Shown here: positions 1 through 9,737 of the stretch, piece by piece | Position numbering within the stretch: position 1 is the stretch's first letter | How the letters are laid out: every line of letters begins with the position of its first letter | Origin: GM7GCV1 sp965221105 | GTDB taxonomy: Bacteria; Pseudomonadota; Gammaproteobacteria; Pseudomonadales; GM7GCV1 | Assembly (NCBI GenBank): GCA_965221105.1 | Contig: OZ244871.1 | Span: forward strand, 1,178,001 to 1,242,000 | Direction of reading: 5' to 3' | Length of the DNA stretch: 64,000 nucleotides | The notes under the pieces: model-generated | The model's database searches: none | Told to the model about the DNA's origin: nothing | The model's input: only the letters and a program-made list of their open reading frames with translations | Program-made: the position numbers and the translations under genes

Positions 1-169
1 ACACCCCGGGGAACACGTTGGATTCCCAGTTAATCATGTACGCATCGGTATACCGCTGCTGGGCAATCAACCGAATATATTCAGGAACCGGAGTATGTGC
101 CGGGCAGGCATACTGGCAGTCAACGACCTTGTGAAAGTACTCTGGGTGGGAAATATCTGTCGGTTTCAT
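1..169 (-). CDS. GltD-like FAD/NAD(P) oxidoreductase, N-terminal part (runs off the left edge)
   Basis: The minus strand is open from an ATG at 169 to the window edge, giving 56 residues. They begin MKPTDISHPEYFHKVVDCQY and continue with ACPAHTPVPEYI. A Cys-rich segment of this kind, followed by an 'AYMINWESNVFPGV' stretch, is typical of the N-terminal Fe-S domain of glutamate-synthase-small-subunit-like flavoproteins, which pass electrons from NAD(P)H to a partner. Only the start of the gene is present, so its partner and exact substrate cannot be judged. It lies downstream of cysE on the same strand, 90 bases away. Identification rests on family resemblance of the first 56 residues. Confidence 0.72.
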   Translation of the reverse strand, partial: MKPTDISHPEYFHKVVDCQYACPAHTPVPEYIRLIAQQRYTDAYMINWESNVFPGV

Positions 170-258
170 GGAATAAACTTCGCATTCTGCCGGCGTGTTA
201 TCTTGATTGTGGCAGGGATAATAATACCACCCCGCGGTGCCCAATAACACTGAAACTA

Positions 259-1080
259 CTAGTTGAAATCCTGGTTCATCTCGAGTGCAGGTGCCTCGGA
301 ATCTGGTGTTCCAACCTGTTTGGCCGGTACACCCGCATAGGTTGTATGTGGCGGCACTGATTCCAGCACCAGACTTGAAGCACCAACCTTGGCTCCCTCG
401 CCAATCTCGATGTTGCCGAGAATTCGGGCGCCTGCTGCCAGCAGCACACCACGGCCAATCTTCGGATGGCGATCGCCACTCTGCTTGCCGGTGCCACCAA
501 GAGTAACTCCGTGCAGCATGGAGACGTCATTCTCAACCACAGCTGTCTCGCCAATAACCAGACCACTACCGTGATCAATCATAATTCCTGTGCCCAGGGT
601 CGCAGCGGGGTGGATATCCACATCGTATTCGCGAGAAGCCCTGCCCTGAAAATACAGAGCCAGTGAGGCGCGTCCCTGAATCCAGAGCCAGTGCGCCATG
701 CGATAGACCTGCAAGGCATGATAGCCCTTGAAATACAGAAAGGGGTTGAGGTAACTGCGGCTGGCCGGATCGCGATCGATATGTGCCTGGAGATCAACCG
801 TCGCGGAATGCTCGATGGATAAGTCGGCAGTCAACGCATCGCGAAAAGTCTCAAACACCTGTTTCTGAGGCATGAGATCTCCCTGAACTTCGGACGAAAG
901 CACACAGCAGAGCGCATCTCCAAAATTCTGGTGACTCAGGATGCAGCGTTCAAAAAAAGGTTTCAGAACAGGTTCTTGTGCAGCAATGTGTTCTGCTTCA
1001 TGCCGGAGTTCACGCCACAGAGTCTCCTTCGATATCGACTGTTCGGTATTCCTCGCCGCCTCCATATCAGTCTCTCGCAT
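259..1080 (-). CDS. cysE: Serine O-acetyltransferase
   Basis: A 273-residue protein of the usual CysE length. It transfers acetyl from acetyl-CoA to L-serine, the first committed step of cysteine synthesis in the cytoplasm. The N-terminal half is the helical SATase domain. The C-terminal half is a left-handed beta-helix of hexapeptide repeats containing DHGSGLVIGETAVV and MLHGVTLGGTG, which carry the family's catalytic histidines. The start ATG overlaps the TGA of the upstream peptidase gene (TGATG), so the two are probably translationally coupled; an alternative start is the ATG at 1065. Identity is clear. Confidence 0.95.
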   Translation of the reverse strand: MRETDMEAARNTEQSISKETLWRELRHEAEHIAAQEPVLKPFFERCILSHQNFGDALCCVLSSEVQGDLMPQKQVFETFRDALTADLSIEHSATVDLQAHIDRDPASRSYLNPFLYFKGYHALQVYRMAHWLWIQGRASLALYFQGRASREYDVDIHPAATLGTGIMIDHGSGLVIGETAVVENDVSMLHGVTLGGTGKQSGDRHPKIGRGVLLAAGARILGNIEIGEGAKVGASSLVLESVPPHTTYAGVPAKQVGTPDSEAPALEMNQDFN

Positions 1081-1754
1081 CAGGCAGATTTTACGTAGCG
1101 CTCATAGAGCGCGTCCATATTCGCTCGAATTGCATGGTACAACTCAATTTCAACACCCTGCAATGCATCCAGAATCAAAGCGGATGAACATCGTTTCATA
1201 CAGTTATCTGACAGCGGACGGTAACTCACATGCCAAGGCTCTCTGGCAACACCTTCACCACCAAACCCGTAAGGGCGATAAAAATCTGTTCCCGGCAGAA
1301 ACTGGTCGAGCCAGTCATGCAATTCAAAGAAGGGGCCACCCCTGTCGCACTCGGCCAAGTTGAGCTGCACAGTGTAATCCCTGTCCACCGCAGCAGCATC
1401 GTAGACATCCAGATCTGTGCCCCAGTGATGGCGTGAACCGCCTGGCAGAGCCGAGAACCGCATAATGGCGTGAATTTTCTGCAGGTCACTCAATTCTGTC
1501 AGATCGACAGGGCAATCCCGGTCGTCGTAGACGGGTCGCTCACCCCGTGCCTTGGCGTTCCATATCGCCAGCTGACTGTCAAAGTCACGAAAGCCGCTCG
1601 CAATTCGGAGGTCAAACCCCGCCTGGCGAGCACTCTCAACCAGACCTGCAAATGCATCAACAGCCTCAGTGTGCAGAAGCCCTGCGCACAACCCATCCGA
1701 CGCGAGATGCCTGTCAGTCTTGCCAACCAGCATCTGCGGGTCTATCTGTACCAT
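1080..1754 (-). CDS. M15-family D-alanyl-D-alanine carboxypeptidase-like peptidase
   Basis: A 224-residue protein with the zinc-peptidase signature of the VanY/M15 family: SRHHWGTDLD at residues 107-116 and EPWHVSY at 172-178, which supply the metal-binding His/Asp/His set. Such enzymes trim D-Ala-D-Ala from peptidoglycan stem peptides. No signal peptide is visible, so the protein may be cytoplasmic or its true start may lie elsewhere. Its stop codon overlaps the cysE start, forming a two-gene unit. Family assignment is firm; the physiological substrate is inferred. Confidence 0.85.
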   Translation of the reverse strand: MVQIDPQMLVGKTDRHLASDGLCAGLLHTEAVDAFAGLVESARQAGFDLRIASGFRDFDSQLAIWNAKARGERPVYDDRDCPVDLTELSDLQKIHAIMRFSALPGGSRHHWGTDLDVYDAAAVDRDYTVQLNLAECDRGGPFFELHDWLDQFLPGTDFYRPYGFGGEGVAREPWHVSYRPLSDNCMKRCSSALILDALQGVEIELYHAIRANMDALYERYVKSA

Positions 1755-1943
1755 GTTGCTGCTCCTGCACCTGGACGTCGCGTCATCCCCATGAAAAACA
1801 GTTTCCGATCTGCCAGTGCTGTATGGTCAACAGTTCGATATCCCAATCGGCGTGCACAGCCTTCGCAAGCAATTCTGCCTCGAAGGCACTAGAATGCCGG
1901 GCAACAATTGTCCCACGTTCACCCCAATTCCGGAAATCAGCAC

Positions 1944-2603
1944 ATGACCCTGGCTCTGTTTGATCTGGACAACACGCTTCTCGCGGGAGACAGCGACCAC
2001 GCCTGGGGTGCATTCATTGTAACCAAGGGAATGGCGGATCGTGCAACCCACGAAATCAAGAACAACCAGTTCTACAGAGACTACCAGATGGGCACATTGG
2101 ATCCTTGGGAATATCAAAACTTTGCACTTCAACCACTCAGGGGCCGATCGGTCGCAGCCATGCAAGATCTGCAAAACGAATTTTTGTGGCAGATTATCCA
2201 GCCCATGCGTTTGGCGGAGGCTGAGCGGCTGATCGAAGAGCACCGGCGGACGGGGGATCGACTTGTGATCGTCACGGCGACCAATCGCGTGGTTGTTGAA
2301 CCCATAGCAGACGCCATGGGTATTGCCGATCTGCTCTGTTCGGAACCCGAGGTGGTTGATGGTCACTACACCGGAAAGCTGCTGGGAGAACCCTGTATGG
2401 GACCGGGTAAGGTGAATAAGCTGGAGCGCTGGCTTGAAGCGACTGGAGAATCACTGGAAGGAGCAACATTCTATAGTGATTCACACAATGACGTGCCCCT
2501 GCTGGAACGAGTTCCCAATCCGGTGGCCGTTGATCCGGACGACAGGCTCGCCTCCCTGGCCGAGGAGCGGGGTTGGCCGGTTATCAGCCTGCGACACCGG
2601 TAG
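1944..2603 (+). CDS. HAD-IB family phosphatase (SerB/CicA-like)
   Basis: The ATG at 1944 gives 219 residues beginning MTLALFDLDNTLL, with the HAD nucleophile and acid/base aspartates at residues 7 and 9. Motif IV is present as SDSHNDVPLLE and a GKVNKLERW segment carries the conserved lysine. This matches the phosphoserine-phosphatase-like HAD-IB group, which hydrolyses small phosphomonoesters in the cytoplasm. A longer frame exists from a TTG at 1908, but the ATG places the motif at the normal distance from the N-terminus. It converges on the aminotransferase gene with 3 bases between stops. The substrate cannot be told from sequence. Confidence 0.86.
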   Translation: MTLALFDLDNTLLAGDSDHAWGAFIVTKGMADRATHEIKNNQFYRDYQMGTLDPWEYQNFALQPLRGRSVAAMQDLQNEFLWQIIQPMRLAEAERLIEEHRRTGDRLVIVTATNRVVVEPIADAMGIADLLCSEPEVVDGHYTGKLLGEPCMGPGKVNKLERWLEATGESLEGATFYSDSHNDVPLLERVPNPVAVDPDDRLASLAEERGWPVISLRHR

Positions 2604-2606
2604 GCC

Positions 2607-3803
2607 TCAGACACCAATCACGGCGGCAAGCGAATCCGCTACATGATTGAGATTGCCTGATGTCAGCCCAGCGAGACTGATTCGGCTCGATTCGATCATA
2701 TAGATGCTGTGTTCTTCCCTCATCTGCACAACTTCTTCCGGGTTGATGCCCAAGAATGAAAACATGCCGTTCTGCTCTTCCACAAACCCGAAGCGTTCCC
2801 CAAGACCGCGCTCATCCATTGCCCTGACAAAGGCTCGCCTCATCTGTCGGATACGCTCTCGCATTGTGGCCAGTTCCGTTTCCCATTGAGATCTTAGAGC
2901 TGAGTCGCTGAGAATCTCTGCCACCAGGAAAGCTCCGTGGGCAGCGGGCATTGAGTAGGTCGCTCTGCTCAGGCTCATCATGTTCATGCAGGTTCGCCGG
3001 GCAGATCCCGCATTTGCCGAGACCGTCAGCAGTACGCCAGCCCGGTCGCGGTACACTGCAAAATTCTTGCTGCACGAATAGGCGATGAGCGCTTCCGGAA
3101 CCGAGTCCAGCATGTGCCTCCAGCCGCAGGCATCCTCTTCGAGCCCCTCTCCGAACCCCTGATAGGCAACATCGATAAAGGGTACCAGCCCACGCTCGGC
3201 GAACAGGCCCGCTACCTGCCGCCATTGGTGACTTGACAGGTCGGCACCAGATGGATTGTGACAACCGCCATGCAGCAGGACAACGGACTGAGCCGGCAAT
3301 TCCTGAAATACAGACATCATCTGGTCATAGAGCAGGCTACTGGTGTTTGCATCATAGTAGGGAAATTCTGCAATCTGCACACCCGCCGATTGCAGCAGCG
3401 GGTAATGATTGGCCCAAGTGGGACGGCCCACCCATACTATTGGTTCTTCCATTGCCTCGCACAGCAGCCTGCCGCCCATAAAAACCGCGGCAGAACCTGC
3501 CACTGTGTGCATGGTACTCACTCGCCCCTCGCGAACAACCCCATTGTCAGAACCCAAAGCAAGTTCAGTAATTACTGTGTTAAATCGCTCGTCACCAATA
3601 ATGCCCTGGTATTTCCGAGTATCCTCGCTCACCAGACGTCGCGGCTCGGCGGCTCGCACCGCATCCAGAACAGGTGTCTGACCAGATTCGTTTTTATACA
3701 CGCCTGCGGTAAGATCAACCACATTGGGTGAGGGATCAGCCTCCGCCTGCAAGAAGAGCTGAATAATGGGGTCGTCAGGTTTTTTGCGAAGCTTTTCGAA
3801 CAT
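2607..3803 (-). CDS. Aromatic/aspartate aminotransferase (class I, subgroup Ia)
   Basis: From the ATG at 3803 the product is 398 residues beginning MFEKLRKKPDDPI, close to the E. coli TyrB/AspC N-terminus and length. Signature segments include GGCHNPSGADL, the PLP-lysine motif SCSKNFAVYRDRAG and a C-terminal SSRISLAGL segment with the substrate-binding arginine. It would transfer amino groups between 2-oxoglutarate and aspartate or aromatic amino acids. A GTG nine bases upstream is also in frame but less likely. AspC versus TyrB specificity is not decided by what can be seen. Confidence 0.9.
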   Translation of the reverse strand: MFEKLRKKPDDPIIQLFLQAEADPSPNVVDLTAGVYKNESGQTPVLDAVRAAEPRRLVSEDTRKYQGIIGDERFNTVITELALGSDNGVVREGRVSTMHTVAGSAAVFMGGRLLCEAMEEPIVWVGRPTWANHYPLLQSAGVQIAEFPYYDANTSSLLYDQMMSVFQELPAQSVVLLHGGCHNPSGADLSSHQWRQVAGLFAERGLVPFIDVAYQGFGEGLEEDACGWRHMLDSVPEALIAYSCSKNFAVYRDRAGVLLTVSANAGSARRTCMNMMSLSRATYSMPAAHGAFLVAEILSDSALRSQWETELATMRERIRQMRRAFVRAMDERGLGERFGFVEEQNGMFSFLGINPEEVVQMREEHSIYMIESSRISLAGLTSGNLNHVADSLAAVIGV

Positions 3804-4042
3804 GGATGTCACGGCAGTGCCCCGGCTGCCACTCTGCGGTCGGTGTTATCCGCAATGCTGCTGCGATGGCGTTGATGGATTGAATGGCTTTGACCTGTTC
3901 TGAAGTTGCCTTGGGATGCCGGTTGGGACACACGCTGCCTGCTGGTAGTCTGGGCAAGGTCCATTGTAACCAGTCTGTCGCTGGATTCCACACCGGTTTC
4001 GACACTCTGTAATTTGTCCCACAAAGGCGATACAGTGGCTGC

Positions 4043-5194
4043 ATGCACGGCACACTGCCCCCCTTTCAGGACCGGCTCAATCAATTGATACGCCAGCCCT
4101 CCGTCAGCTCGACAGACCCCGCTCTGGATATGAGCAACTCGGGCGTGGTGACCCTGCTGGCTGACTGGTTGGAACACCTGGGGTTCAGTGTGTGTCTGCA
4201 AGAGGTAGACACGACTGCAAACAAGCACAACCTGATCGCCAGTATTGGCGATGGAACTGGTGGCCTGATACTTTCTGGACACTCCGACACTGTGCCTTTT
4301 GACGAGGATCAGTGGGATTCAGATCCGCTGACTGTCACAGCGGGCGAAAAGGGTTTCCACGGGCTGGGTACCACTGATATGAAAGGTTTTTTTGCTGTGG
4401 CTCTCGCCGCCATTGAGCAGATCGAACTCGATCGCCTGCAGCGCCCACTGATACTGATCAGCACTGCTGACGAAGAGTCCTCCATGGCGGGAGCCCGCTT
4501 GCTCGCTTCCGAGGGCCTGACCGCAGGAGACGCGGTTATCATCGGCGAGCCTACCAGCCTGCAGCCCATCCGCATGCACAAGGGCATTCTCATGCAGTCG
4601 ATTCGCATCACCGGTTCGTCGGGGCACTCATCAAATCCTGATCTCGGCAATAGTGCCCTGGATGCCATGCAGGACGTGCTCTGCGAACTGCAAAACTTCC
4701 GCTCCACATTGCAGGCGAAATACCGGCAACCCGGTTTTACCATCGAAGTACCGACGCTGAATCTCGGGTGCGTGCACGGTGGTGACAATCCCAATCGCAT
4801 CTGCAGCCGTTGCGAGCTGCAGTTCGATCTTCGACCCCTGCCGGGGATGTCGATCTCGTCCTTGCGTTCGGAAATAGACGCGCTTCTGAAACCCATCGCG
4901 GAACGGCGGCAGATCGATATCAGCCACCAGCCATTGTTTGAAGGTGTGGAAGCCTACGAAGAGTCAGCAGACTCCGAATTGGTTACAACCGCAGAAAACC
5001 TGTCCGGAGTTGAGTCCGGGGCAGTAGCATTTGCCACAGAGGCACCCTTCTTTCAGGCACTCGGCAAGCAGACGCTGGTGCTGGGGCCAGGCTCAATCGA
5101 CCTAGCTCATCGACCAAACGAATATCTGCCAATGGATCAGATTGATCCGGCTATCGGGTTGTACACGAAGTTTATTGCCCACTATTGCCTGTAA
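4043..5194 (+). CDS. argE: Acetylornithine deacetylase
   Basis: A 383-residue M20-family metallopeptidase, the length expected for ArgE. GHSDTVPF supplies His80 and Asp82, GTTDMKGF gives the bridging aspartate and STADEESSMAG carries the catalytic glutamate, all for a di-zinc centre. The enzyme removes acetate from N-acetylornithine in the linear arginine pathway. It is followed 105 bases later on the same strand by argA, so both ends of the acetylated part of the pathway sit together. The ATG at 4043 is well placed relative to the first helix. Confidence 0.92.
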   Translation: MHGTLPPFQDRLNQLIRQPSVSSTDPALDMSNSGVVTLLADWLEHLGFSVCLQEVDTTANKHNLIASIGDGTGGLILSGHSDTVPFDEDQWDSDPLTVTAGEKGFHGLGTTDMKGFFAVALAAIEQIELDRLQRPLILISTADEESSMAGARLLASEGLTAGDAVIIGEPTSLQPIRMHKGILMQSIRITGSSGHSSNPDLGNSALDAMQDVLCELQNFRSTLQAKYRQPGFTIEVPTLNLGCVHGGDNPNRICSRCELQFDLRPLPGMSISSLRSEIDALLKPIAERRQIDISHQPLFEGVEAYEESADSELVTTAENLSGVESGAVAFATEAPFFQALGKQTLVLGPGSIDLAHRPNEYLPMDQIDPAIGLYTKFIAHYCL

Positions 5195-5298
5195 CTGTAC
5201 AGGGCCATGCAGGTCTCCAGGCACAATAGCCTGGTTGCCAGCAGATTCTTTCAAGTGCAATATGTCGCCCATTTTCGGTCATCAGACGGCAGAATCCG

Positions 5299-6597
5299 GT
5301 GCAGCAGGTTCCCGACAGCTTTATTAACTGGTTTCGCTTTTCAGCCCCCTATCTCAGGAAGCACCACGGAGCGACTTTCGTCATCGCCTTGCCCGGCGAG
5401 GCTGTCGCGCACGCCAACTTCATGAACCTGGTGCATGATCTGGCGATGCTGCACAGCTTGGGTGTGCGCCTGATAGTGGTTCTTGGGGCGCGTCTGCAGA
5501 TTGAACAGGCACTCGCGGAGGCACAATTGTGCACGCCACTGGAATCGGGTATCCGGGTGTCCACCGCAGAGGCCATGCCCCATATTATTGCCGCTGCCAA
5601 TTCGGTACGGACTGAACTGGAAAGCGCCATGTCAGCCGGATTGCTGGATTCCCCGCTGTTTCAGCTCAATCTAAAGACACTTTCCGGAAATTTCCTGGCA
5701 GCCAAGCCCCTGGGTGTGCGAGATGGGATAGATTACGCCTACACCGGGCTTGTCAGACAGGTTGACAGTGCAGCTATTCATCAGGCGCTGGACTCGGGGG
5801 CTGCCGTTATCACAACAACCCTTGGATACTCGACAACCGGCGAGGTCTTCAATCTGTCTCTCAGCGACTGTGCGGTCAAGACTGCGGCAGCCGTTCAAGC
5901 ACAGAAGCTGATCGGTTTTCTGGCCGGGGACCAGCTCGAACCCATGCTGGGTCAAACCGTGATAGAGCCGGTTCGTGCACATGAATTCGCCACTGCAGCC
6001 ATGGATGAGGCAGGACTGGTCTACGCTCTGGCCGATGCTGTAGATCAGGGTCTGGAACGTGCCCACATTATCGCCTACGAAGAAAACGGTGCCCTGCTCA
6101 AGGAGTTGTTCACTCACGACGGTTCTGGTCTGCTGATATCCCGCAAGAACCTTGCCGAGGTGCGTCATGCCGAGGCAAGCGATGTTGGCGCTCTTCTTGA
6201 ACTCATTCAGCCATTGCAGGAAAGCGATACTCTGGTCGGGCGAACTCGCGAGTTACTGGAAGATCAGATTCAGAGCTTTGCGGTGCTTGACATCGACGGC
6301 ACAGCGGCTGGTTGTGCCGCACTTCAGGAGCTTGATGACAATTGTGCCGAAATTGCCTGTGTTGCGGTGCACCCGGAGTTTCAGGGACGGGGCTACGCTA
6401 GCGATCTGCTTGAGTATCAGGAGAAACAGGCCCGAACCCAAGGCATCACACGACTGTTTGTGCTGTCTACACAGGCGATGCACTGGTTCCGGGAGAGAGG
6501 ATACAGCCCATCCGAGGTAGGTGCTCTTCCCAAACCTCGACAGCGGGAATACAGCGAAGAACGCCAGTCAAAAGTCCTGGTCAAGGAACTCATATAG
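5299..6597 (+). CDS. argA: N-acetylglutamate synthase (amino-acid N-acetyltransferase)
   Basis: A 432-residue protein with the ArgA layout: an amino-acid-kinase-like domain (about residues 25-280, with VVLGARLQIEQAL) followed by a GNAT acetyltransferase domain (about 285-432, with VAVHPEFQGRGYASDLL for acetyl-CoA binding). It makes N-acetylglutamate, the first step of arginine synthesis, and in relatives is inhibited by arginine through the kinase-like domain. The start is a GTG at 5299 with no strong Shine-Dalgarno sequence; the N-terminus VPDSFINWFRFSAPY fits ArgA homologues. It is probably co-transcribed with argE. Confidence 0.93.
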   Translation: MQQVPDSFINWFRFSAPYLRKHHGATFVIALPGEAVAHANFMNLVHDLAMLHSLGVRLIVVLGARLQIEQALAEAQLCTPLESGIRVSTAEAMPHIIAAANSVRTELESAMSAGLLDSPLFQLNLKTLSGNFLAAKPLGVRDGIDYAYTGLVRQVDSAAIHQALDSGAAVITTTLGYSTTGEVFNLSLSDCAVKTAAAVQAQKLIGFLAGDQLEPMLGQTVIEPVRAHEFATAAMDEAGLVYALADAVDQGLERAHIIAYEENGALLKELFTHDGSGLLISRKNLAEVRHAEASDVGALLELIQPLQESDTLVGRTRELLEDQIQSFAVLDIDGTAAGCAALQELDDNCAEIACVAVHPEFQGRGYASDLLEYQEKQARTQGITRLFVLSTQAMHWFRERGYSPSEVGALPKPRQREYSEERQSKVLVKELI

Positions 6598-6848
6598 ACT
6601 GAGTCTCTCCTGATCTCTCAGTGCCTCTCGCGAACGGGCGGCGGCCGAACCTCATCGGACAACCCGATCATCACGCCGGCACAGGCACTTGACGGACTCG
6701 ACAATCTGAATCGGTCCCAGAAAACCAGGGCGCTGTTTTCCGGCGGCCATGCGCAGCAGACTCACGGCCTGTGATCGGCCCCATCAGCAGACACTGCCAC
6801 TCTCTGTCAGTGCGCGTCGGAAAACGTTTTGTTGCCGGCCTGCATCAG

Positions 6849-8087
6849 TTATTCCGCGGGTATCGAGAACAGAACGATATACGCAAGGATCATGGCAAGC
6901 GAGAAGAACAGGCACTGGTCGATGAGGCTTCGCTTCATGTGCCGCGGACTGTCCCTGTAGTTATATATCAGCGCAAGCAGCGTCTGCACAAAGTAGTACG
7001 CCGCAAACGCCCGTGAGGCGAGCGCAACGATCTCCAGGAGGTCCACCACCCAGACCAGCATGATTGCGAAAACCGCGATCACTGTGTAGCCGATCCTGGC
7101 CGAGAGGCGGCCGTGGCTGGTTTCCCGCAGCAGCCCGCCACCGCCTCCCAGGTCGGCCACCGCTGCGCTGAACTGGCTTGTTACCGCTGCAATCATCAAC
7201 ATGATCGGCAGGATCAATGCCACTGGAGCCACGGCGTCGATGATCTGCGACAGCCTGATGTGGACCAGATCCATAGTTTCCACAACCGGTATCAGGAGGA
7301 CTACTGAAACGACGTAAATGATGCCGGTGACGATCTGGGCGTTTCGCATGCTGATCACCCGGATCTCGCGGCTGTACTTCTCACCGAGGAAACGGGATGT
7401 CTCGAATCCCTGCACCACGAGAAGCGCGCCAGCGAGCATCTGGAACTGCGTGGCCGCGTCTCTCTCCGGGGAAGTAATGTGGACTTCGTTATTCGACAGG
7501 AAGCCGAACCCGTAGATGGCGAGACCGATGAGCAGGGAAGCGATGACGCTCAGCTGGATATTGACCGAGACAGATTCGAGCCGCTCCAAACCTCCCAACC
7601 CTCTGAGGTATCCAACACAGGCGATGAAGACGATCATACCCGTGGTCAACATCCGCTCCAGTCTGGGATCAAAGACACCCGCGTAGCCGAGGATGAAGCT
7701 GGACAGCAGGGACAGGTAGAAGGCGACCGCAACAACATACGCCAAGACAAGCACGATGCTGCCGAGATACTCGATCTGGCGCGTGCCCCGGTACAGCCGA
7801 CCGTCGGTGAGGCGGGGCTCGACATACATGATGTTGAACCGGATGACGTGACCGATCGCGTAGGCCAGCAAAACGATCCCCAGGATCGCCACTGGCGCAA
7901 GCGAACCCACGATGCTCACCAACAGGGGGGCCATGATGAGAAATCCGCTTCCAATGATGGACGAGAGAGGGGTGAGGGTCGCTCGCCAGAGGTCTCCCTG
8001 TGTCCACCGTGAATGCAGAAGCACCAATGCGACAAGTGCGCAGGTACCGAGGAGCAGCAGATTGAGCGTCAGACTTGAGGAAGACAT
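6849..8087 (-). CDS. Multi-spanning membrane protein, APC/NRAMP-like fold, unknown substrate
   Basis: A 412-residue hydrophobic protein with about eleven predicted transmembrane segments and few charged loops. An early segment, SSIIGSGFLIMAPLL, resembles the broken first helix of APC-superfamily transporters, and VVQGFETSRFLGEKY resembles a sixth-helix region. This suggests a cation- or amino-acid-coupled carrier in the inner membrane, but no substrate motif such as the NRAMP DPGN is visible. The protein is complete, starting MSSSSLTLNLLLLG. It stands alone between argA and a long spacer, so context does not help. Confidence 0.6.
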   Translation of the reverse strand: MSSSSLTLNLLLLGTCALVALVLLHSRWTQGDLWRATLTPLSSIIGSGFLIMAPLLVSIVGSLAPVAILGIVLLAYAIGHVIRFNIMYVEPRLTDGRLYRGTRQIEYLGSIVLVLAYVVAVAFYLSLLSSFILGYAGVFDPRLERMLTTGMIVFIACVGYLRGLGGLERLESVSVNIQLSVIASLLIGLAIYGFGFLSNNEVHITSPERDAATQFQMLAGALLVVQGFETSRFLGEKYSREIRVISMRNAQIVTGIIYVVSVVLLIPVVETMDLVHIRLSQIIDAVAPVALILPIMLMIAAVTSQFSAAVADLGGGGGLLRETSHGRLSARIGYTVIAVFAIMLVWVVDLLEIVALASRAFAAYYFVQTLLALIYNYRDSPRHMKRSLIDQCLFFSLAMILAYIVLFSIPAE

Positions 8088-8804
8088 GGTTCACGATCCG
8101 GCGCGCAACGGAATGGCCTGGTCGCGTCGTACCTCCACGAGCAAGCGTGTTTGACGATCAGGGCCAATGGGCGACCAGCCCCGGGGAATCCCTTCGTCGG
8201 CCGGGTGACGGAGAGGAACGGCTGATCCATGTCCCTGACCAGAGGCAGCATGTCCAGCCACTGGCCTTGGATACGATGGCGTTGCAGTTCTCGTCGACAA
8301 CACATCATTCCGCGTCACCTGATCCTGACAGGATTGATGGACGCACACCGGAAAATCATGGGGGGCAGATGAAGCGGAGCACTCAATACTACTGAGTTCC
8401 CAGATGCTCGAAGACTGGCAAATAATAGGGGAGGATTGCTGCCTGCTCAAGTCACAGTCACTCACCTGGCGGCCATATCCACCTGATAAATCTTGAAGCA
8501 CCAAAACTGTCATTACATGAACTGTCTTCGCCAATTTGGGCATTGACGCTGAAAATTGACCGAAGTTTTCAGTAGATACTTTTGTGATGAAGACCGAAAG
8601 AGTTTTCCATGAACAAATCAAATTTTCTGTCGGTCAGATTCTATCGATACGAAAGCACAATGATCCCGATGTACCTGTAACTGATTTGGCACCTCAGCCC
8701 GGAGCGAGGATGGCATTGAGGTATATGTGGCACTGCACATGCGGTGGCATCGATGGGGAGTGATTGGAGTCAGTTGCGGGAGCGAATACGAATGTGCTTG
8801 ATAT
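8088..8804. other. Long spacer with one possible 58-codon ORF
   Basis: About 700 bases separate the membrane-protein gene from the SnoaL pair. Frames longer than 60 codons here look like chance openings. One short plus-strand frame at 8587-8763 begins MKTERVFHEQIKFSVGQIL and ends CTCGGIDGE. It has a plausible amino-acid composition but no recognisable family and no clear ribosome binding site. Nothing else can be assigned. Confidence 0.3.
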
Positions 8805-9200
8805 TCAAGAGTGCTCCCATCTGCCTGGCGGTGCCATGTAGGCAATCATTTTCTTGACCTTGCCCTGGTCATCCAGATAAAACTGGTCCAGAGAAGCTGG
8901 CGCAAATGAGCCTTCCGGCCCGCGGGTCCAGTTTCCTTCATCGTCCTGCACCAGCTGCATTTCTATTTCGACTGCGCACACGTTCTTCTCTTTGTCCTCC
9001 ATAAAGCTTCTGGCTCTGATTGGAGGAATGTCCTGGCCATAAAACGCCGAGTAAAAGGATTTGATGGCAGACTTGCCTTCCAGAACCTGTCCAAATCCGT
9101 TATAGGCAACGCCATCACCGGCCCAGAGTTCGCCGACCTGGTCGAACTGTTTCGAGTTGAAAAGCTCCACATAGCGAGCTGCAATTTCGCGTGCTGACAT
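8805..9200 (-). CDS. SnoaL-like (NTF2-fold) protein, downstream copy
   Basis: A 131-residue protein starting MSAREIAARYVELFNSKQ, a typical SnoaL/NTF2-fold opening, with FGQVLEGKSAIKSFYSAFYG and DLDQFY-type strand elements near the end. Families of this fold include small-molecule isomerases, hydrolases and simple binding proteins. It is a close paralogue of the upstream gene at 9226-9648: both share the order 'EIA..Y..L.N', a kink-forming tryptophan segment EMWAGDG/ELWAGDG, and the ending MIAYMAPPGRW/MIAYVAPPSRW. The two are separated by 25 bases and likely form an operon. Function is unknown. Confidence 0.75.
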   Translation of the reverse strand: MSAREIAARYVELFNSKQFDQVGELWAGDGVAYNGFGQVLEGKSAIKSFYSAFYGQDIPPIRARSFMEDKEKNVCAVEIEMQLVQDDEGNWTRGPEGSFAPASLDQFYLDDQGKVKKMIAYMAPPGRWEHS

Positions 9201-9225
9201 CGTCTATCTCTGGCAGAGCATCATT

Positions 9226-9648
9226 TCAGTAGGAGGGTTCTGGTTCAACTGAATCTTGCAGCCACCTGCTGGGCGGAGCGACATAGGCGATCATGGATTG
9301 CACTTTCCATTCGTCATTTACGATGAACAGGTCCAGTGAAGCCCATGAGAACTCGGCGTCCGGGTCAGACTGCCAATGACCCTCGGCATCCCGCGTCATC
9401 CGTGTAGCCAACTCCAGAGTGCATCGATTGGCTTTAGTATCTTCGTAGTAGCTCACCTCGCACATCGGCGGAATATCCCAGTCTTTAAATCCAGAATAAA
9501 AGCTATTGGCGGCTTCCTTTCCCTTGAACACCCAACCCTGAGGTGAACGGAGTTCTCCATCCCCTGCCCACATCTCGGCAACTTCGTCGTATCTTTTTTC
9601 GTTGATTAAATCTACATACGCGGTCGCGATCTCACGGGGCGTCATAGG
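9226..9648 (-). CDS. SnoaL-like (NTF2-fold) protein, upstream copy
   Basis: The ATG at 9648 gives 140 residues beginning MTPREIATAYVDLINEKRY; an ATG two codons upstream and a longer frame to 9663 also exist. It carries the same NTF2-fold markers as its downstream neighbour (EMWAGDGELRSPQGW, ANSFYSGFKDWDIPP, MIAYVAPPSRW). The tandem arrangement points to local duplication followed by divergence. No catalytic residues can be named. An IS66-type end begins about 90 bases upstream, so the promoter may lie in or near foreign DNA. Confidence 0.75.
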   Translation of the reverse strand, partial: PMTPREIATAYVDLINEKRYDEVAEMWAGDGELRSPQGWVFKGKEAANSFYSGFKDWDIPPMCEVSYYEDTKANRCTLELATRMTRDAEGHWQSDPDAEFSWASLDLFIVNDEWKVQSMIAYVAPPSRWLQDSVEPEPSY

Positions 9649-9737
9649 CATGTACTCTCTCAAATATCGGATTGTTGCGCATGATTCTCGGAACCCGGCC
9701 CAAAGCTCGACGCCGACTACCGGGATAAAACTCCCGC

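Noticed and set aside
8091..8621. 176-codon minus-strand frame in the spacer after the membrane-protein gene
   Set aside because: No conserved motif, low-quality composition, and overlapping frames on both strands of similar length.
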